Of a stretch of 64,000 nt of DNA, positions 53,801 through 62,900 are shown one piece after another. The notes under the pieces were generated by a model, which searched no databases, was not told where the DNA came from, and saw only the letters and a list, made by a program, of their open reading frames with translations. The DNA lies in NCBI GenBank assembly GCA_900617975.1, contig UZAE01012086.1, positions 1 through 64,000 on the forward strand, in the 5' to 3' direction. A program made the position numbers and the translations under genes. The DNA comes from Rodentolepis nana (Eukaryota > Platyhelminthes > Cestoda > Cyclophyllidea > Hymenolepididae). The number at the start of each line of letters is the position of its first letter. Positions within the stretch are counted from its first letter, which is position 1.

Positions 53801-56800
53801 ATTAAGAACAGTGAAACCACTTTAAAACCCCGACTTAGTTCGGTTTAAGGATAACCCTTTAAAATAAGCTAAGTGTATGGGCCAGCAAGATAATAACAGC
53901 CTTTCACAAAATCAGAGGTGCGAGAGCTGAAGACGAAGGCTTGATCTAGAGGAGTGAGAGAACGAGAAAAGGTCGTGGGAAGGGTGGGTTATAAATGGAA
54001 GAACTGGCGTTTTCTCATAATGAACCAAGGAAAATAGGAAATTAACGGGATTAGCTGAGTTCATGTGCCACGCTCTCACAGAGATAAGTCGCAGACAATG
54101 TGTGCCATCACGTGCTTACTACAGGAATTTGGATAAACAATGAGTCGGCTTACTCCTTATCTTCACTCTGAGTCGTAAGTATTGTTTTAATAATGTTAAA
54201 TTACATTAAATAGCCCTAGAAACCGATTTGCTAAAGCCCTAAGCCGCATTGCTCTTCTCCTATTTTACCGCAAAGAAAAGAATAGGTTTTCCCACTGCAA
54301 CACTAATCACCATCTGTATATATTCACACTTTGGTATTTGATCTCAAATTTATATTTGTAATTTCTTTCCCTTTATTGGCGGTTGGCGTTTCTTCTTTTA
54401 TGCAAATGACTGTTGATTGTAGAGGGGATTGCCAAAGTGTTACAGTACACGCTTGAATATATTATTCTATTCGATTACCTGAGACATAATCAGTAGAAAG
54501 ACGATAGGCTGTATCGATACACTCAACGGTACGGTAGATGGTGTGTTGATTAATCACGCAAGACCTCTAACTAAACAGTGAACTCATTGCCATCTAGTCA
54601 ATTGACAGAAAATTCTTATTTTTTTCAATTTATAGATCAGGTAATAGAATAATTCTCACCATTCCTCCAGCAGTCCGTTTTCTGTAGAGGTCGTAAGAAT
54701 ATCAGCCCCCTCCTTCACCCCTCCCCCACCCACGCAACCAATAATATATCATTTTTCTCGGTTAGGGGCTAAGGTATCCTTGAATTACTCCATTTTCATT
54801 ACCCCCCCCCCCCGCCCTGGTTAACATCCTTTGGTGGACAGACCACAAGGAAATAAAGCACATTATTCAGCCTATCAAACTTAACCCACTCCATCATTAT
54901 TCCTTATTTTGGCTTTGTGATGGGCATTGGGCCGCGCCAGACGTGCTGTTAACAGTCGAATCCTTAATCATGAGAAAATCCTCAACTTGGAACAGAGCGA
55001 ACTCAAAATATCTGATAAAGTTGAACCTCAGAACGGATAATGTAATAAACGCAAATGAGCCGCAGTAAAAGGCCTAAACGAATATGGCTCAAGCCAATCC
55101 TTCAATAATAATAATAATGCGAAGTAAGAAGAGTTAAAATAAATGTTGATCGTAAAATTATTCCCTATTTTTAAAAAAATTGAAGTATTATTTCATATTC
55201 GAATTAACCACAAGTGCGCACTTACAGATCGTTGGGCAACTGGAGATTTCATTGTAAAATCTCCGGTTTCTCGACTTTTTTCGAGACAGCTTCTAGTTAA
55301 TCTTTGTGACCATCTGAGTTTGTTGTTCAATGTTTATTCATAGCAAATTTGTCCCTATTTACACGTCTGAAGGACTTTATTGTTGGGAGGGGGGATCATT
55401 TTCCAGAGATTTGGGAGATATTCTCAATGTTCCTCCATTTAAGCACCAACATGTTTCGTATATGCTTCAGTTTTATAAATCTGTAAGCCCTTGAAACTCA
55501 TATGAGAGCTTAACTCTATATCGGACACTTCACACAAAAAGAACATGACAAGACCACATCATTCTTGTTTGCCAAAATCCCTAGTATAAAGCCATTCCGG
55601 AAATAAGACTCAGCTACCTTAACGGTCTTGAGGGAAACAGAACTTATGACGTAAATAGCGTTATCACAGTCATGTTCAACTTCAAAGCATACTAAATAAA
55701 CGGATTTAGTTAGCTCAACTTTGGATGAATATCAAACGCCGATTAGTCAACAAAGCCCCGAAAACACGCTCGCACTTTCCGGAAGTGACTCTGGAATGAC
55801 TTCATTTGTCATTCTTGGCTGTATGGTGTATTCCACAAATCCAAGGTCACGAAATCTAATTTTCTCTTCCTTAAGTTACTTCTATAAAAGTACTTCATCA
55901 CATCACTCATCTAACACATTTGATACCAGCTCCCAATAATAGATCGAGACCATTCATTAAGTGCGAGATGGGAAATGTCTTGTATAAATAATGAGCCATA
56001 CTTTTATAAAGCGATCATGCGTCAGATTACATTCACGATTATTAGATCCCGTTGACAAGTTTATTTAATCATGTAATGAATATACATTTATTTATATCAA
56101 ATGGTAGGCGTTTTGATAGTTATCATTAGCCTTTAGCTGATTTCGGGCTTCACAGAGGGGAAGGAACATCAAAGTGTGACTAATTCGAGAGGGGGAACAG
56201 AAGAGTGATTCACGGATGTAAAAGAGACAGACAGACACAAAGGTAGATGAAAGATGAGGTGATTACTGTGGAAGGGGTCAAATATGACATTCAGTGGAGT
56301 CATGGTAGTTCGAAGTGAGAAATCACTTGCCAGTTAATAGACCTTTTTGCCGTATGAGTATACGTTGCCCAGGGTGCTCCACGTGGAGGTAAATCTATCG
56401 CGCACCCCGTAATTAATATACAACCTGAGTAATTCTTTTTAACTTATAATCCAAAGCCAATAGGTGACAGTACCAACAATCTTCCTAGCGTTGCACATTA
56501 TACTGCGGTTCACTTAATTATACCTCTGCTAAAACGCATCCTACCTATTGGGAGATCAATCCCGAATTATCTCCAGTACTCAAAGGCATTCTTTCCTACT
56601 CTAATACGCTTATTTCTGTCACCTAGGTATTTTATCAACAGTGATAGCGACAGTGGTAGTACACTATTTAAGTACGGGTGTAGGAGCAGGTTGGATTGTT
56701 GCAATGAGCTTAGCAGCCGGAAGTCAATTCTTCGCGGCAATTTTCTTCCTCATTTTTGCCTCAAGCCAAGAACAGGAGTGGGCAAAAGGAGATGACAGCA

Positions 56801-56934
56801 GCTTTGGGCCATCCGAAACCATGTTTCATCCTCCCGGCAACAGTCACCTCAACGCTGCTGCCAATCAGAGCAGGCTTCAACATCACATGCTACAGCTCTG
56901 TGAAACAGACAATATTGAAGCGAATTACGGATGA
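31678..56934 (+). CDS. SLC17-family (VGLUT/sialin-like) MFS transporter, four exons
   Basis: Seen: joining 31678-32821, 43828-43992, 51719-51826 and 56627-56934 gives an open 574-codon frame. Every junction is GT..AG and interrupts a glycine codon in the same phase. The product has basic N- and C-terminal tails and about 12 hydrophobic segments, the first near residues 50-66. A ~70-residue loop after it carries an NDT sequon at 78. The fourth segment has R-L-L-Q-G-M-A-E-G (R202, E209). VPIGG falls at the exon 1/2 join and ELAPKFAGLIMGFAN in exon 3. Known: these are SLC17 hallmarks (VGLUT R184/E191, VPIGG, 'IAPRYASILMGISN'-type segment), and VGLUTs are of similar length. Members carry glutamate, sialic acid, nucleotides or phosphate. 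Inferred: a vesicular or lysosomal anion transporter; the substrate is unknown, because the first helix-2 position matching VGLUT2 H128 is E140. The ATG follows an in-frame TAA at 31636. Confidence 0.88.
34303..34650 (-). mobile_element. SINE-like element, copy 9, in intron 1
   Basis: Reverse orientation. At the head side the block TATACGTTGCCCAGGGTGCA plus CCACG is repeated twice in tandem (about 34580-34650). The outermost head with the GTAAGT sequence is lost. Confidence 0.85.
41127..42706 (+). repeat. Left arm of a long inverted repeat
   Basis: The core 41127-42601 is the reverse complement of 50013-51486 (1475 versus 1474 nt), with only occasional mismatches by eye. The outer edge at 41127 is sharp. 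Homology continues more weakly, with indels, to about 42706. It carries a 74-codon frame on minus (41772-41996) identical in the other arm, probably just a shadow of duplication. Confidence 0.9.
43828..43992 (+). CDS. SLC17-like exon 2
   Basis: Acceptor TTGACAG before 43828, donor G|GTAACT at 43993. It encodes GGFLADIIKLKTPL and onward to ATIILSMAL, the equivalent of the VGLUT 'GGQIADFLRS...TTTVRKI' segment, covering a cytoplasmic loop and the next membrane helix. At 165 nt it keeps frame, so skipping it would remove 55 residues without a frameshift. It lies in the loop between the two arms of the long inverted repeat. Confidence 0.88.
48473..48714 (+). mobile_element. Second 5'-truncated copy of the same LINE 3' end
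   Basis: Starts at the same base as the copy at 21193 (AACCCACATGC) and ends at the same tail. The frame is broken: one base is missing in the first C-x2-C and the last Cys codon is TGA. A C-run has expanded in the 3' UTR. It lies in intron 2 of the SLC17-like gene, sense orientation. Confidence 0.75.
49860..51486 (-). repeat. Right arm of the long inverted repeat
   Basis: Inverted partner of 41127-42706, with core 50013-51486. It lies in intron 2, while the left arm is in intron 1, with 7.4 kb between cores. The inner 150 nt (49860-50012) are diverged by substitutions and a 13-nt indel. No terminal inverted repeats or transposase belong to it. Confidence 0.9.
51719..51826 (+). CDS. SLC17-like exon 3
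   Basis: Acceptor AACTTTAG, donor G|GTAAGTATG. It encodes GVSGLAVAGYAVSVIELAPK and FAGLIMGFANSISTLTG, aligning with the conserved VGLUT/sialin segment around 'HLDIAPRYASILMGISN'. The exon is 108 nt, a multiple of three. The usual H-L-D before I/L-A-P is V-I-E here. Confidence 0.9.
54800..54812. repeat. Poly-C tract
   Basis: A run of about a dozen C followed by GCCC. Another C-rich block (CTCCTTCACCCCTCCCCCACC) lies about 90 nt earlier. Confidence 0.85.
56087..56409 (-). mobile_element. SINE-like element, copy 10, in intron 3
   Basis: 323 bp, complete. Flanked by TAATGAATATACA (56074-56086) and TAATTAATATACA (56410-56422), a 13-bp target duplication with one mismatch. Antisense to the SLC17-like gene. 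Confidence 0.9.
56627..56934 (+). CDS. SLC17-like exon 4 and stop
   Basis: Acceptor CACCTAG. It encodes the last two hydrophobic segments (ILSTVIATVVVHYL and GWIVAMSLAAG onward to FLIFASSQEQEW). A polar cytoplasmic tail of about 50 residues ends ...DNIEANYG followed by TGA. The 'FASSQEQEWA' motif matches the family's 'FA(S/K)GE.Q.WA' ending, which confirms orientation and family. Confidence 0.9.
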
Positions 56935-57005
56935 CAAAAGTGCATTGCTACTTAATTGATTTTAGTAACAAACTGTTTTTTACACTTATGGTTTTATGAT
57001 ACTCG

Positions 57006-57011
57006 AATAAA
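57006..57011 (+). terminator. Polyadenylation signal of the SLC17-like gene
   Basis: AATAAA 72 nt after the stop of exon 4, followed by T-rich sequence. It is the first such hexamer downstream and the likely 3' end signal. Confidence 0.6.
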
Positions 57012-58262
57012 ATTCTGTCCAATCCGTCTTTTGAACTGAAAACTCACGAACCATCAAAAAAGTTCAGGCTGTCGTATTCGTTTCTTATTGGATGTCAATC
57101 GACGGAAAGCTAGATCAAGTCCCAAAACAATGCTGGCCGGTCAAACGAATCGGTAAAATTCACGTTTTCCGGAGAATTCTAGCTCTAATTTTCATGGTAA
57201 TAGTTAAAATCACTCAAATTTGCTGGAACACAGCCTTGAAGATTTTGTAACAATGACATCAGATGCTACATTTCAAGTGTGCATGAATCTCCCTCGCAAG
57301 CCAGTTAACTGTGCTCCACAGCAGCGTGGATCCACAGTGGGTAGACTAATTACAGCTAATAATTTAATAAAGCTGCAAATGGCGCAAAAAACCTTTAATC
57401 CAAAAAGGTTACAAACACATATATTCAGCGTTCCCCCTAGACACTCCCTTGCTGAAATAAGCTACTTTCACCACAGTTGGTGTCATTCCACAGACACGAA
57501 TTACATGTACTTTGGAATCTCCTGTCAACTCACCCGTAAAGTAAATTATACTACTCAAAAAGACCGGATAATGAAATGCACCAAATAGCGTTAGCAACCA
57601 CGAGGTTTAAGTATCCAACTCTATACTGAAAGACGTCCTAAACGAGTGTGCAATACCAAAAATTAGGACAAGCGCGACCAAGCGAAAATTCAACCAATGA
57701 AAGCTAAAACATTAGCCGATCGTCAAATCTGAACCTTCGGAGGGACACAAACGATCACAGGGCACCGACTAGGAGGAAAATGAAAGTTAATTCGAACCTC
57801 ATCAGCACACCACCACTGGTTCCAGCAATGAGAGTTCAATTATACATATGAAAAAGGCTGTCCAAAATTGAAACCTCGAACATTCAAAATCAATGAATAG
57901 CATTACGAACAAAGTAAATAAGTCGTTTATTCCAAACTTGATAATCAAAAACATGATTTTCATCAACTTTATGCCATAGCATTTAACTTTCATGTGAACA
58001 GACCCCTAAAAATTATTGAGAGGAACTAGAACTGCACAAATGAAAGCGACTACCAAAGAGAAAAATTCAAAACATAATGGAGATATATTAATAATCACTA
58101 GAACTTAAAATATTATCTTAAGCATGACATAAGGGAGTGGCATTAAGTTAAATTCAACACAAAAAATACGTCACCATTATATATGCATAAAATCAGAAAC
58201 GTAATCCACAGTTAAACGCCAAATAAAAATCAATGAAAAGGTTAAATAATAAACCGCTTTAA
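57012..58262. other. Region between convergent SLC17-like and eS31 genes
   Basis: No recognised gene. The part from about 57050 to 57800 is less AT-rich than its surroundings and holds an ATG-started open frame of 111 codons on + (57253-57588) and an overlapping 62-codon frame on the other strand (57409-57597). Neither has a motif I recognise. Part could be a small uncharacterised gene, UTR, or old repeat. Confidence 0.4.
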
Positions 58263-58268
58263 TTTATT
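58263..58268 (-). terminator. Polyadenylation signal of the eS31 gene
   Basis: AATAAA on the minus strand, 10 nt after the TAG stop, implying a very short 3' UTR. Confidence 0.6.
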
Positions 58269-58278
58269 AATAACATTG

Positions 58279-58768
58279 CTAACGTCTATAGGTCAGATGA
58301 CACTTTCCACAGTACTCTCTATCATGGTGACTAGCCATGAAGGAACCGGCACCGCACTCTTTGTTAGGACATTCTCTCCTTAGACGGGTAATCTTGCCAG
58401 TGGCGTCAACCTTAAGACATTTCATTAAGTGAAAAAGAATATCATACCCCGTAGAACTTTAGGGTAGAGAGCTTAACCTTCTTTGGCTTCTTCTTGTTCT
58501 TCTTAGGTGTAGTATAAACCTTCTTTTTTCGCTTCTTGGCACCACCAAGGAGATCGACATTTAAGTCAAAGTGGGCAAGACTTGAAGAGCAAATATCCTC
58601 CAAAGAGTCTTCGTTATTAAGGAATGATCCCCCGTAAGAGAGCGACTGAAGAGAGCACGGAATTCCTTCCCGAGACTCAATCTGACGCTTGACATCATAA
58701 ACAGTATTATTGGCATCACAGTTGAGGGCTAGAGTAGACCCGTCAAAGCGCTTTAACAGCAATTGCAT
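58279..58768 (-). CDS. RPS27A: Ubiquitin-like/ribosomal protein eS31 (RPS27A) fusion, two exons
   Basis: Seen: exon 1 runs 58768 to 58448 and exon 2 58410 to 58279, joined across a 37-nt GT..AG intron, giving 150 residues. Residues 1-76 are a ubiquitin fold ending LLGG; then [16 protein letters not shown] and a basic tail; then the zinc ribbon (CPNKEC ... CGKC) ending HLTYRR. Known: eS31 is a 40S subunit protein made as a ubiquitin or ubiquitin-like fusion and cleaved after Gly76. The zinc ribbon is typical. The domain keeps K6 and K27 but has S, Q, R, S and S at positions 11, 29, 33, 48 and 63, S at 44, D at 72 and L at 74, so it is not functional ubiquitin; it resembles nematode UBL-1 or human FUBI. 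Start chosen at the ATG of MQLLL; a longer frame begins only at GTG after a stop. Confidence 0.93.
58411..58447 (-). other. 37-nt intron of the eS31 gene
   Basis: GTATGATATT ... GTCTTAAG on the minus strand. Removing it restores LKFYG-VDATGK, matching the family's 'LKYYK-VDENGK'. Without removal the frame stops two codons past the splice site. This is close to the minimum size for a metazoan intron. Confidence 0.9.
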
Positions 58769-61607
58769 CTTCAAGCACCGAAACCAACACGCACCAAAGA
58801 GAAGTGAGTTTCGCGCCACTGCAGTAGTTTAAAGAACTTTGCGAATTGCATGAAACATTTTTATGTGCTATATTGTGTATTTTCTAAAAATTAACTTTAT
58901 TAAATATTAAGAATAATTATGAACAACTATGAATAACATGACATACACTTTGCTTTCGGAGCACATATTTGAACACAAAATAAGCATCAAAAACATTACT
59001 TTAGCACTTATTTGTCAAGTGAATGGCGTTTTTAACGTTTTTTGTGAGATGCATAATGATCAACTTAATTATGTGACAAATTACTTCATGTATTTATTTC
59101 AAATAAATCAAATTAATTAATTAAACCAGGCAAGAAATGTCTACAATAAAAATGTTAACATTTGCCTACTTATGGATTTAATTCAACATTTTTTATGAGA
59201 ATAAGAAATAGATATGAATACAGTCAACTATAACAAATGTTTAATATTTTCTGTATTACATTTGATATTTGCCAAACCATAGCATCAATTGATGGAAAGG
59301 CAAGCATTTAATAATTATGCATCCAAACTGGTTTAAAGAAAGGAAGTAAGGCATTAGGAATATAGTGAAGGGGTACATTTTTTATTAGTTTATATGATGA
59401 ATTTATCTTGAAGAAAGATCGGTCGGTGAAATTTTCCTTCTTTTTGAAATGTGTATATTCTCATATAAGGCATCAAAAGCGCTATTCTGATTAGCTTGTT
59501 GGGAAATACCAATCCAATAAAGTAATTTTATTACCACGTTAATAGCCTATTTTGAAAATTTCAGTAACAATATATATGAAGTGGTGTAAGTATCATCGAT
59601 ACATTGATTACTTTTTACCAGTCCAATTAGCTTGGTTGGTTTAATTTCATTTTAAATTGAAAATTAACACTATTGAATCACAAATATCATTAATTTAAAA
59701 CAATGTTGCGAAATAATTAAAGTGTATAATCTAATATAGAGTTTAAGGTAAACACATTCACTTTGACACTTGCTAAGCTCCCTGTTGGTTCTTAGTTAAC
59801 CCAAAAACCATTGAATGCACCATTAAATTCGTAACGATTTGCAATTTCACTCTTTATGTTTCGAATAGGAACTATAGTCTACGAAAAGCACTGGAATTTA
59901 AAACAATAAAATCTATAGTGGTACAAACAAATGTAATTTTTCTAAATGAGTAATAAATATGTTTCTTAATTTTTCAGTACTTAGGATAAATTGTGCAAAA
60001 ACAGGATGGTATTTTAGCTAAGTTGTTAAGCCGTTAAGGTGAGTGATCTTTACAAGTTGAGAGTTAAAATACGTGGCAGCTCTAAAGGTATGTACTCTGG
60101 TGTTTTGCTAAGTATTTTGTCCCCGAAAAATCGAAACAGCGCCACTATATTGAAGGAATAATAAGGATATCTATATGATAGCTATGGGAAACGGATCACA
60201 TCGATCTAATAGGTGGAATTGTTCAAGTTACTCGTGCAGGTATGTTAATATGCTATTTATCTTAAAGCCTCCTCAATTTATCGAAAATAAATTATGTTTT
60301 TTCGTATCAATCTTGTCTCTTCGTCAATATATGCCCGATAATTAGTGTCAGAGAAGGTATCTATGTAGAAACAAGTCCACATGCAGACAAATGTGTAGCC
60401 CATGTGCATATTGAATTCGAGAGCTTATCGATAGTAGATTAATTTTTAGCAGTAAGTATTAATTGACATTTGCTGTCTGCTGTAAGTCTACTGGTACAAC
60501 TATTGATTCGATCATTGACTAGTTCAGCCTCCTTACATAATTAATAAAGCATTGCGGACCTTTCCGTTGAATTTGTGGTTTTTAGTTTGGTCCAGGGTCA
60601 TTAAAAATGTTTAAAAATATTGAATTTGTTTACAATCTAGTCGAATGCCACTAAAACGGCTTGAGTAAGGAGATCATTTCTAAGTTAATTTTATTTTCAT
60701 AGAAATGTTTCTTTGTGTCGTATTAGCAATGTTACCGTGAGAAGTGTCTAGCCATACAAAATTTATTGCACAAATATTTGGGTTTCCTGTGTTGGGATGA
60801 TCCTGAAGCTAGGTTATCGTAATTGACTCTTAATCTTCGAAATTGTTTGTCTTCAGCAGTTTATGTATAATGGTTTAGGAAATAGAATTATCTTCAGGCG
60901 TTAGATAAATTTTATTTGCATCTTAATTAAAGTAACATAGAAATACATTTCTTCGACAATCGTCATAGCAAAAGAAATTCATTTGTAAAATTTCCAAAAA
61001 GATGATTATTTTATCAAGCAAAAATGGAAGTTCTAAATGAACAAAGTACGATTTCGGTAAAAAATCGATAATGGTGTGTTAAGTATAGAAAAAAACAAGA
61101 AAAAATTTACCATGTTATGAAATAATATTTTCTGCATTGGGCAATATTCCCACTTATCATTAAAAAATTAATGTTTTATTTTATTTTCTACCTTAATATA
61201 TTGCACTAAGCTCTAAAATCAATTCTTTGAACACTTTGATATGAAGATAAAACAGATTTATATCATAAGATAGGATCAAAATTTGAATTCTAAACGACCT
61301 GCTCTTACGCTTAATCGATTTCACCAAGCATTTTGTAAATTCAGAATTTTATAAAATATCTATTTGTTTCATGTGATTTAACACTAACGAGAGTAATCAT
61401 TTTTCAAAAGAAAATGAAATTAATACATTTTGACCTTTAAATATGTATAATCTCTGATTGGGGAAAATTAAACATAAACATAATATGTTAATTTTTCTAT
61501 CTATTTAAATCAGCAACATTAGTTTTGTTTATATAGATTAAGTAAACGCACACATCTGAAAGTGTTCCTTTGCCTTAGTTAGGTCTGTACATTCTGTGTC
61601 TTCACAC
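58769..61607. other. Divergent intergenic region between eS31 and the NAA38-like gene
   Basis: About 2.8 kb of AT-rich sequence without recognisable coding. It must contain the promoters of the leftward eS31 gene and the rightward NAA38-SLC35C1 pair. No repeat of the families named here was seen. Confidence 0.5.
58796..58804 (-). promoter_or_regulatory. Candidate 5' TOP tract of the eS31 gene
   Basis: Minus strand CTTCTCTTT followed by GG, 28 nt before the ATG. A C followed by a pyrimidine run at the cap is the usual TOP signal of ribosomal-protein mRNAs. If the mRNA is instead trans-spliced, the pyrimidine run could serve as acceptor tract for the AG just before ATG. Confidence 0.35.
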
Positions 61608-61898
61608 ATGGCCTGTGCATCTCCAACTCTTCCAAACACAGTCTCAGAAAATCCTCAATCGTCCTTCTTATTAAACTTGATGGGGAAAAGGATGGTTGTT
61701 AAAATTGTCGATGGTCGAATTTTTGATGGATTATTAATGTGTACAGATAATTGTGGCAACATTGCAATGCGGGATGTAATAGAATTTCAACCCAAGGACG
61801 AAGACAATGCCGAAATTAACACTAGAAAGCTATATTTAATTACAATCCGTGGGGAATTCATCAAACAGATTTGTATTGCAAAAATGGACAGTCAATAA
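61608..61898 (+). CDS. Sm-like protein, probably NAA38/LSMD1 (NatC auxiliary subunit)
   Basis: Seen: a 96-residue single-exon frame, starting MACASPTLP. An Sm fold spans about residues 20-92: Sm1 with LLNLMGKRMVVKIVDGR, F-D-G and LLMCTDN-C-G-N-I, an acidic insert (PKDEDNAEIN), then Sm2 with TIRGEFIKQICIA. Known: the L-C-T-D-x-x-x-N pattern and the short length favour NAA38 (LSMD1), a subunit of the NatC N-terminal acetyltransferase; canonical LSm proteins of U6 or decay rings share the I-R-G motif. Start: the frame is open a little further upstream, but only from GTG; the first ATG is 61608. A CCTTTGCCTTAG acceptor-like site lies about 30 nt before it. An AATAAA overlaps the stop. The family is clear; the exact member is not. 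Confidence 0.82.
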   Translation: MACASPTLPNTVSENPQSSFLLNLMGKRMVVKIVDGRIFDGLLMCTDNCGNIAMRDVIEFQPKDEDNAEINTRKLYLITIRGEFIKQICIAKMDSQ

Positions 61899-61900
61899 AC
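61895..61900 (+). terminator. Polyadenylation signal overlapping the NAA38-like stop codon
   Basis: C-AATAAA-C with the TAA stop inside the hexamer, then T-rich sequence leading to the next acceptor AG at 61974. Such tight packing of 3' end signal and acceptor is typical of trans-spliced polycistrons. Confidence 0.5.
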
Positions 61901-61973
61901 TCTTTTTTATGCCATTTTTAGCTTCTTTTAATTATGTATATATTTTATTTTTGTATTTGCTAATTTTTTATTT

Positions 61974-61975
61974 AG
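61974..61975 (+). other. Candidate trans-splice acceptor of SLC35C1
   Basis: AG after T-rich sequence (TTTTTTATTTAG), 77 nt after the upstream stop codon. The next base opens the SLC35C1 frame (GCA GAA GCA) with no in-frame ATG, so a leader ending in AUG would give M-A-E-A-K. A cis-spliced upstream exon is the alternative. Confidence 0.55.
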
Positions 61976-62900
61976 GCAGAAGCAAAATCAGAGTATAACA
62001 TCCGTCTAATTTTTGGAGTCGTGTCCCTGTATTGGGTTGTCTCCATTTCCCTTGTTTTTATAAACAAATGGCTGCTCAGCAATTCCGATACATTGGTGAT
62101 TTGATATTCCCCTTGTGATACAATTTGCTTCTTTAGCTCGATGCACCAATGTTCGTCACTTGGTTCCAATGCTTTATCACAGTTCTGCTATGTGTAATTT
62201 TAGCAAAAATCTCTAGTACCATACCCGATAAATTTTCTTTCCCAAATTTGGACTTTTCGTGGAAAACTTCTCTGACTGTAACACATTCATTTTCTTTGAA
62301 ATAATATCTCTCCTTCTAGGTTATGCCTCTTAGTTGTGTCTTCTTTCTGATGATATTTTTTAATAACCTCTGTCTTAAGTACCTTGATGTAGCATTTTAC
62401 TTTGTCGCTCGATCACTTACAACGGTTTTCAATGTGGTATGTCTCTACTTATTTTCGTGGCTTTTCCAGTGTCAATACTTTCTTTGTTCAATTTCGTTTA
62501 GATTCTTACCTACCTGATTTTGCGCAAAACAACCTCATTGAAGGCTATAATATGCTGTGCTATAATTATCGCAGGTTATATGGTCAGTGTTATTCAAGAG
62601 AATGGGCTAGGTTGGTTTCTATTACAATATTTATTCTCAAAAATGTTTTTTTCTCTGAGCTGAAATCGTCTTGTCTTAATATGTAGGTACCCTGTCGCTG
62701 TCTGGTTTGTTCTATGGTCTCTCTGCAAGTTTGGCTGTTTCGCTTTTCTCCATTCTCACCTCAAAAGGACTAGCACTTGTGGATGGAAGTGTTTGGCGTC
62801 TCACTTTCTATAATAATTTAAACTCTTTCCTCCTCTTCATAATTGGCATTGCAGTTTCTGGCGAATGGAAGGAATTACACTATCTACCAACCACTTTCAG
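61976..62900 (+). CDS. SLC35C1: GDP-fucose transporter (SLC35C1), 5' five exons, 3' end beyond window
   Basis: Seen: exons 61976-62095, 62137-62277, 62320-62436, 62502-62610 and 62687-62900 join in one frame across GT..AG introns of 41, 42, 65 and 76 nt; a fifth intron starts at 62901. The product reads [20 protein letters not shown], then [49 protein letters not shown], and [13 protein letters not shown]. Known: these are signatures of the Golgi GDP-fucose antiporter of the drug/metabolite transporter superfamily, which supplies fucose donors to lumenal fucosyltransferases. About 234 residues are present; the remaining C-terminal ~100 residues (the FGFAIGYVTG-type segment) are not found before 64000. 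No in-frame ATG occurs in the first exon; alignment with the human protein shows only a short N-terminus is missing, so the start is probably supplied by a spliced leader. Confidence 0.9.

Larger units (their letters stand above)
51827..56626 (+). other. Intron 3 of the SLC17-like gene (4.8 kb)
   Basis: Contains one SINE-like copy with a 13-bp target duplication (56087-56409) and poly-C tracts near 54710 and 54805. An open frame at 55721-55939 has protein-like composition at its start but no recognised domain, and is left unannotated. Confidence 0.75.

Noticed and set aside
55721..55939. 72-codon frame in intron 3
   Set aside because: Composition looks protein-like at first, but there is no domain, no splice context and no second line of evidence.
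58769..58819. Seventeen-residue N-terminal extension of eS31
   Set aside because: The extension starts at GTG just after a stop; the normal ubiquitin-fold start is the ATG at 58768.
61596..61607. Four-residue extension of the NAA38-like protein
   Set aside because: It would need a GTG start; the ATG at 61608 is the first in frame.
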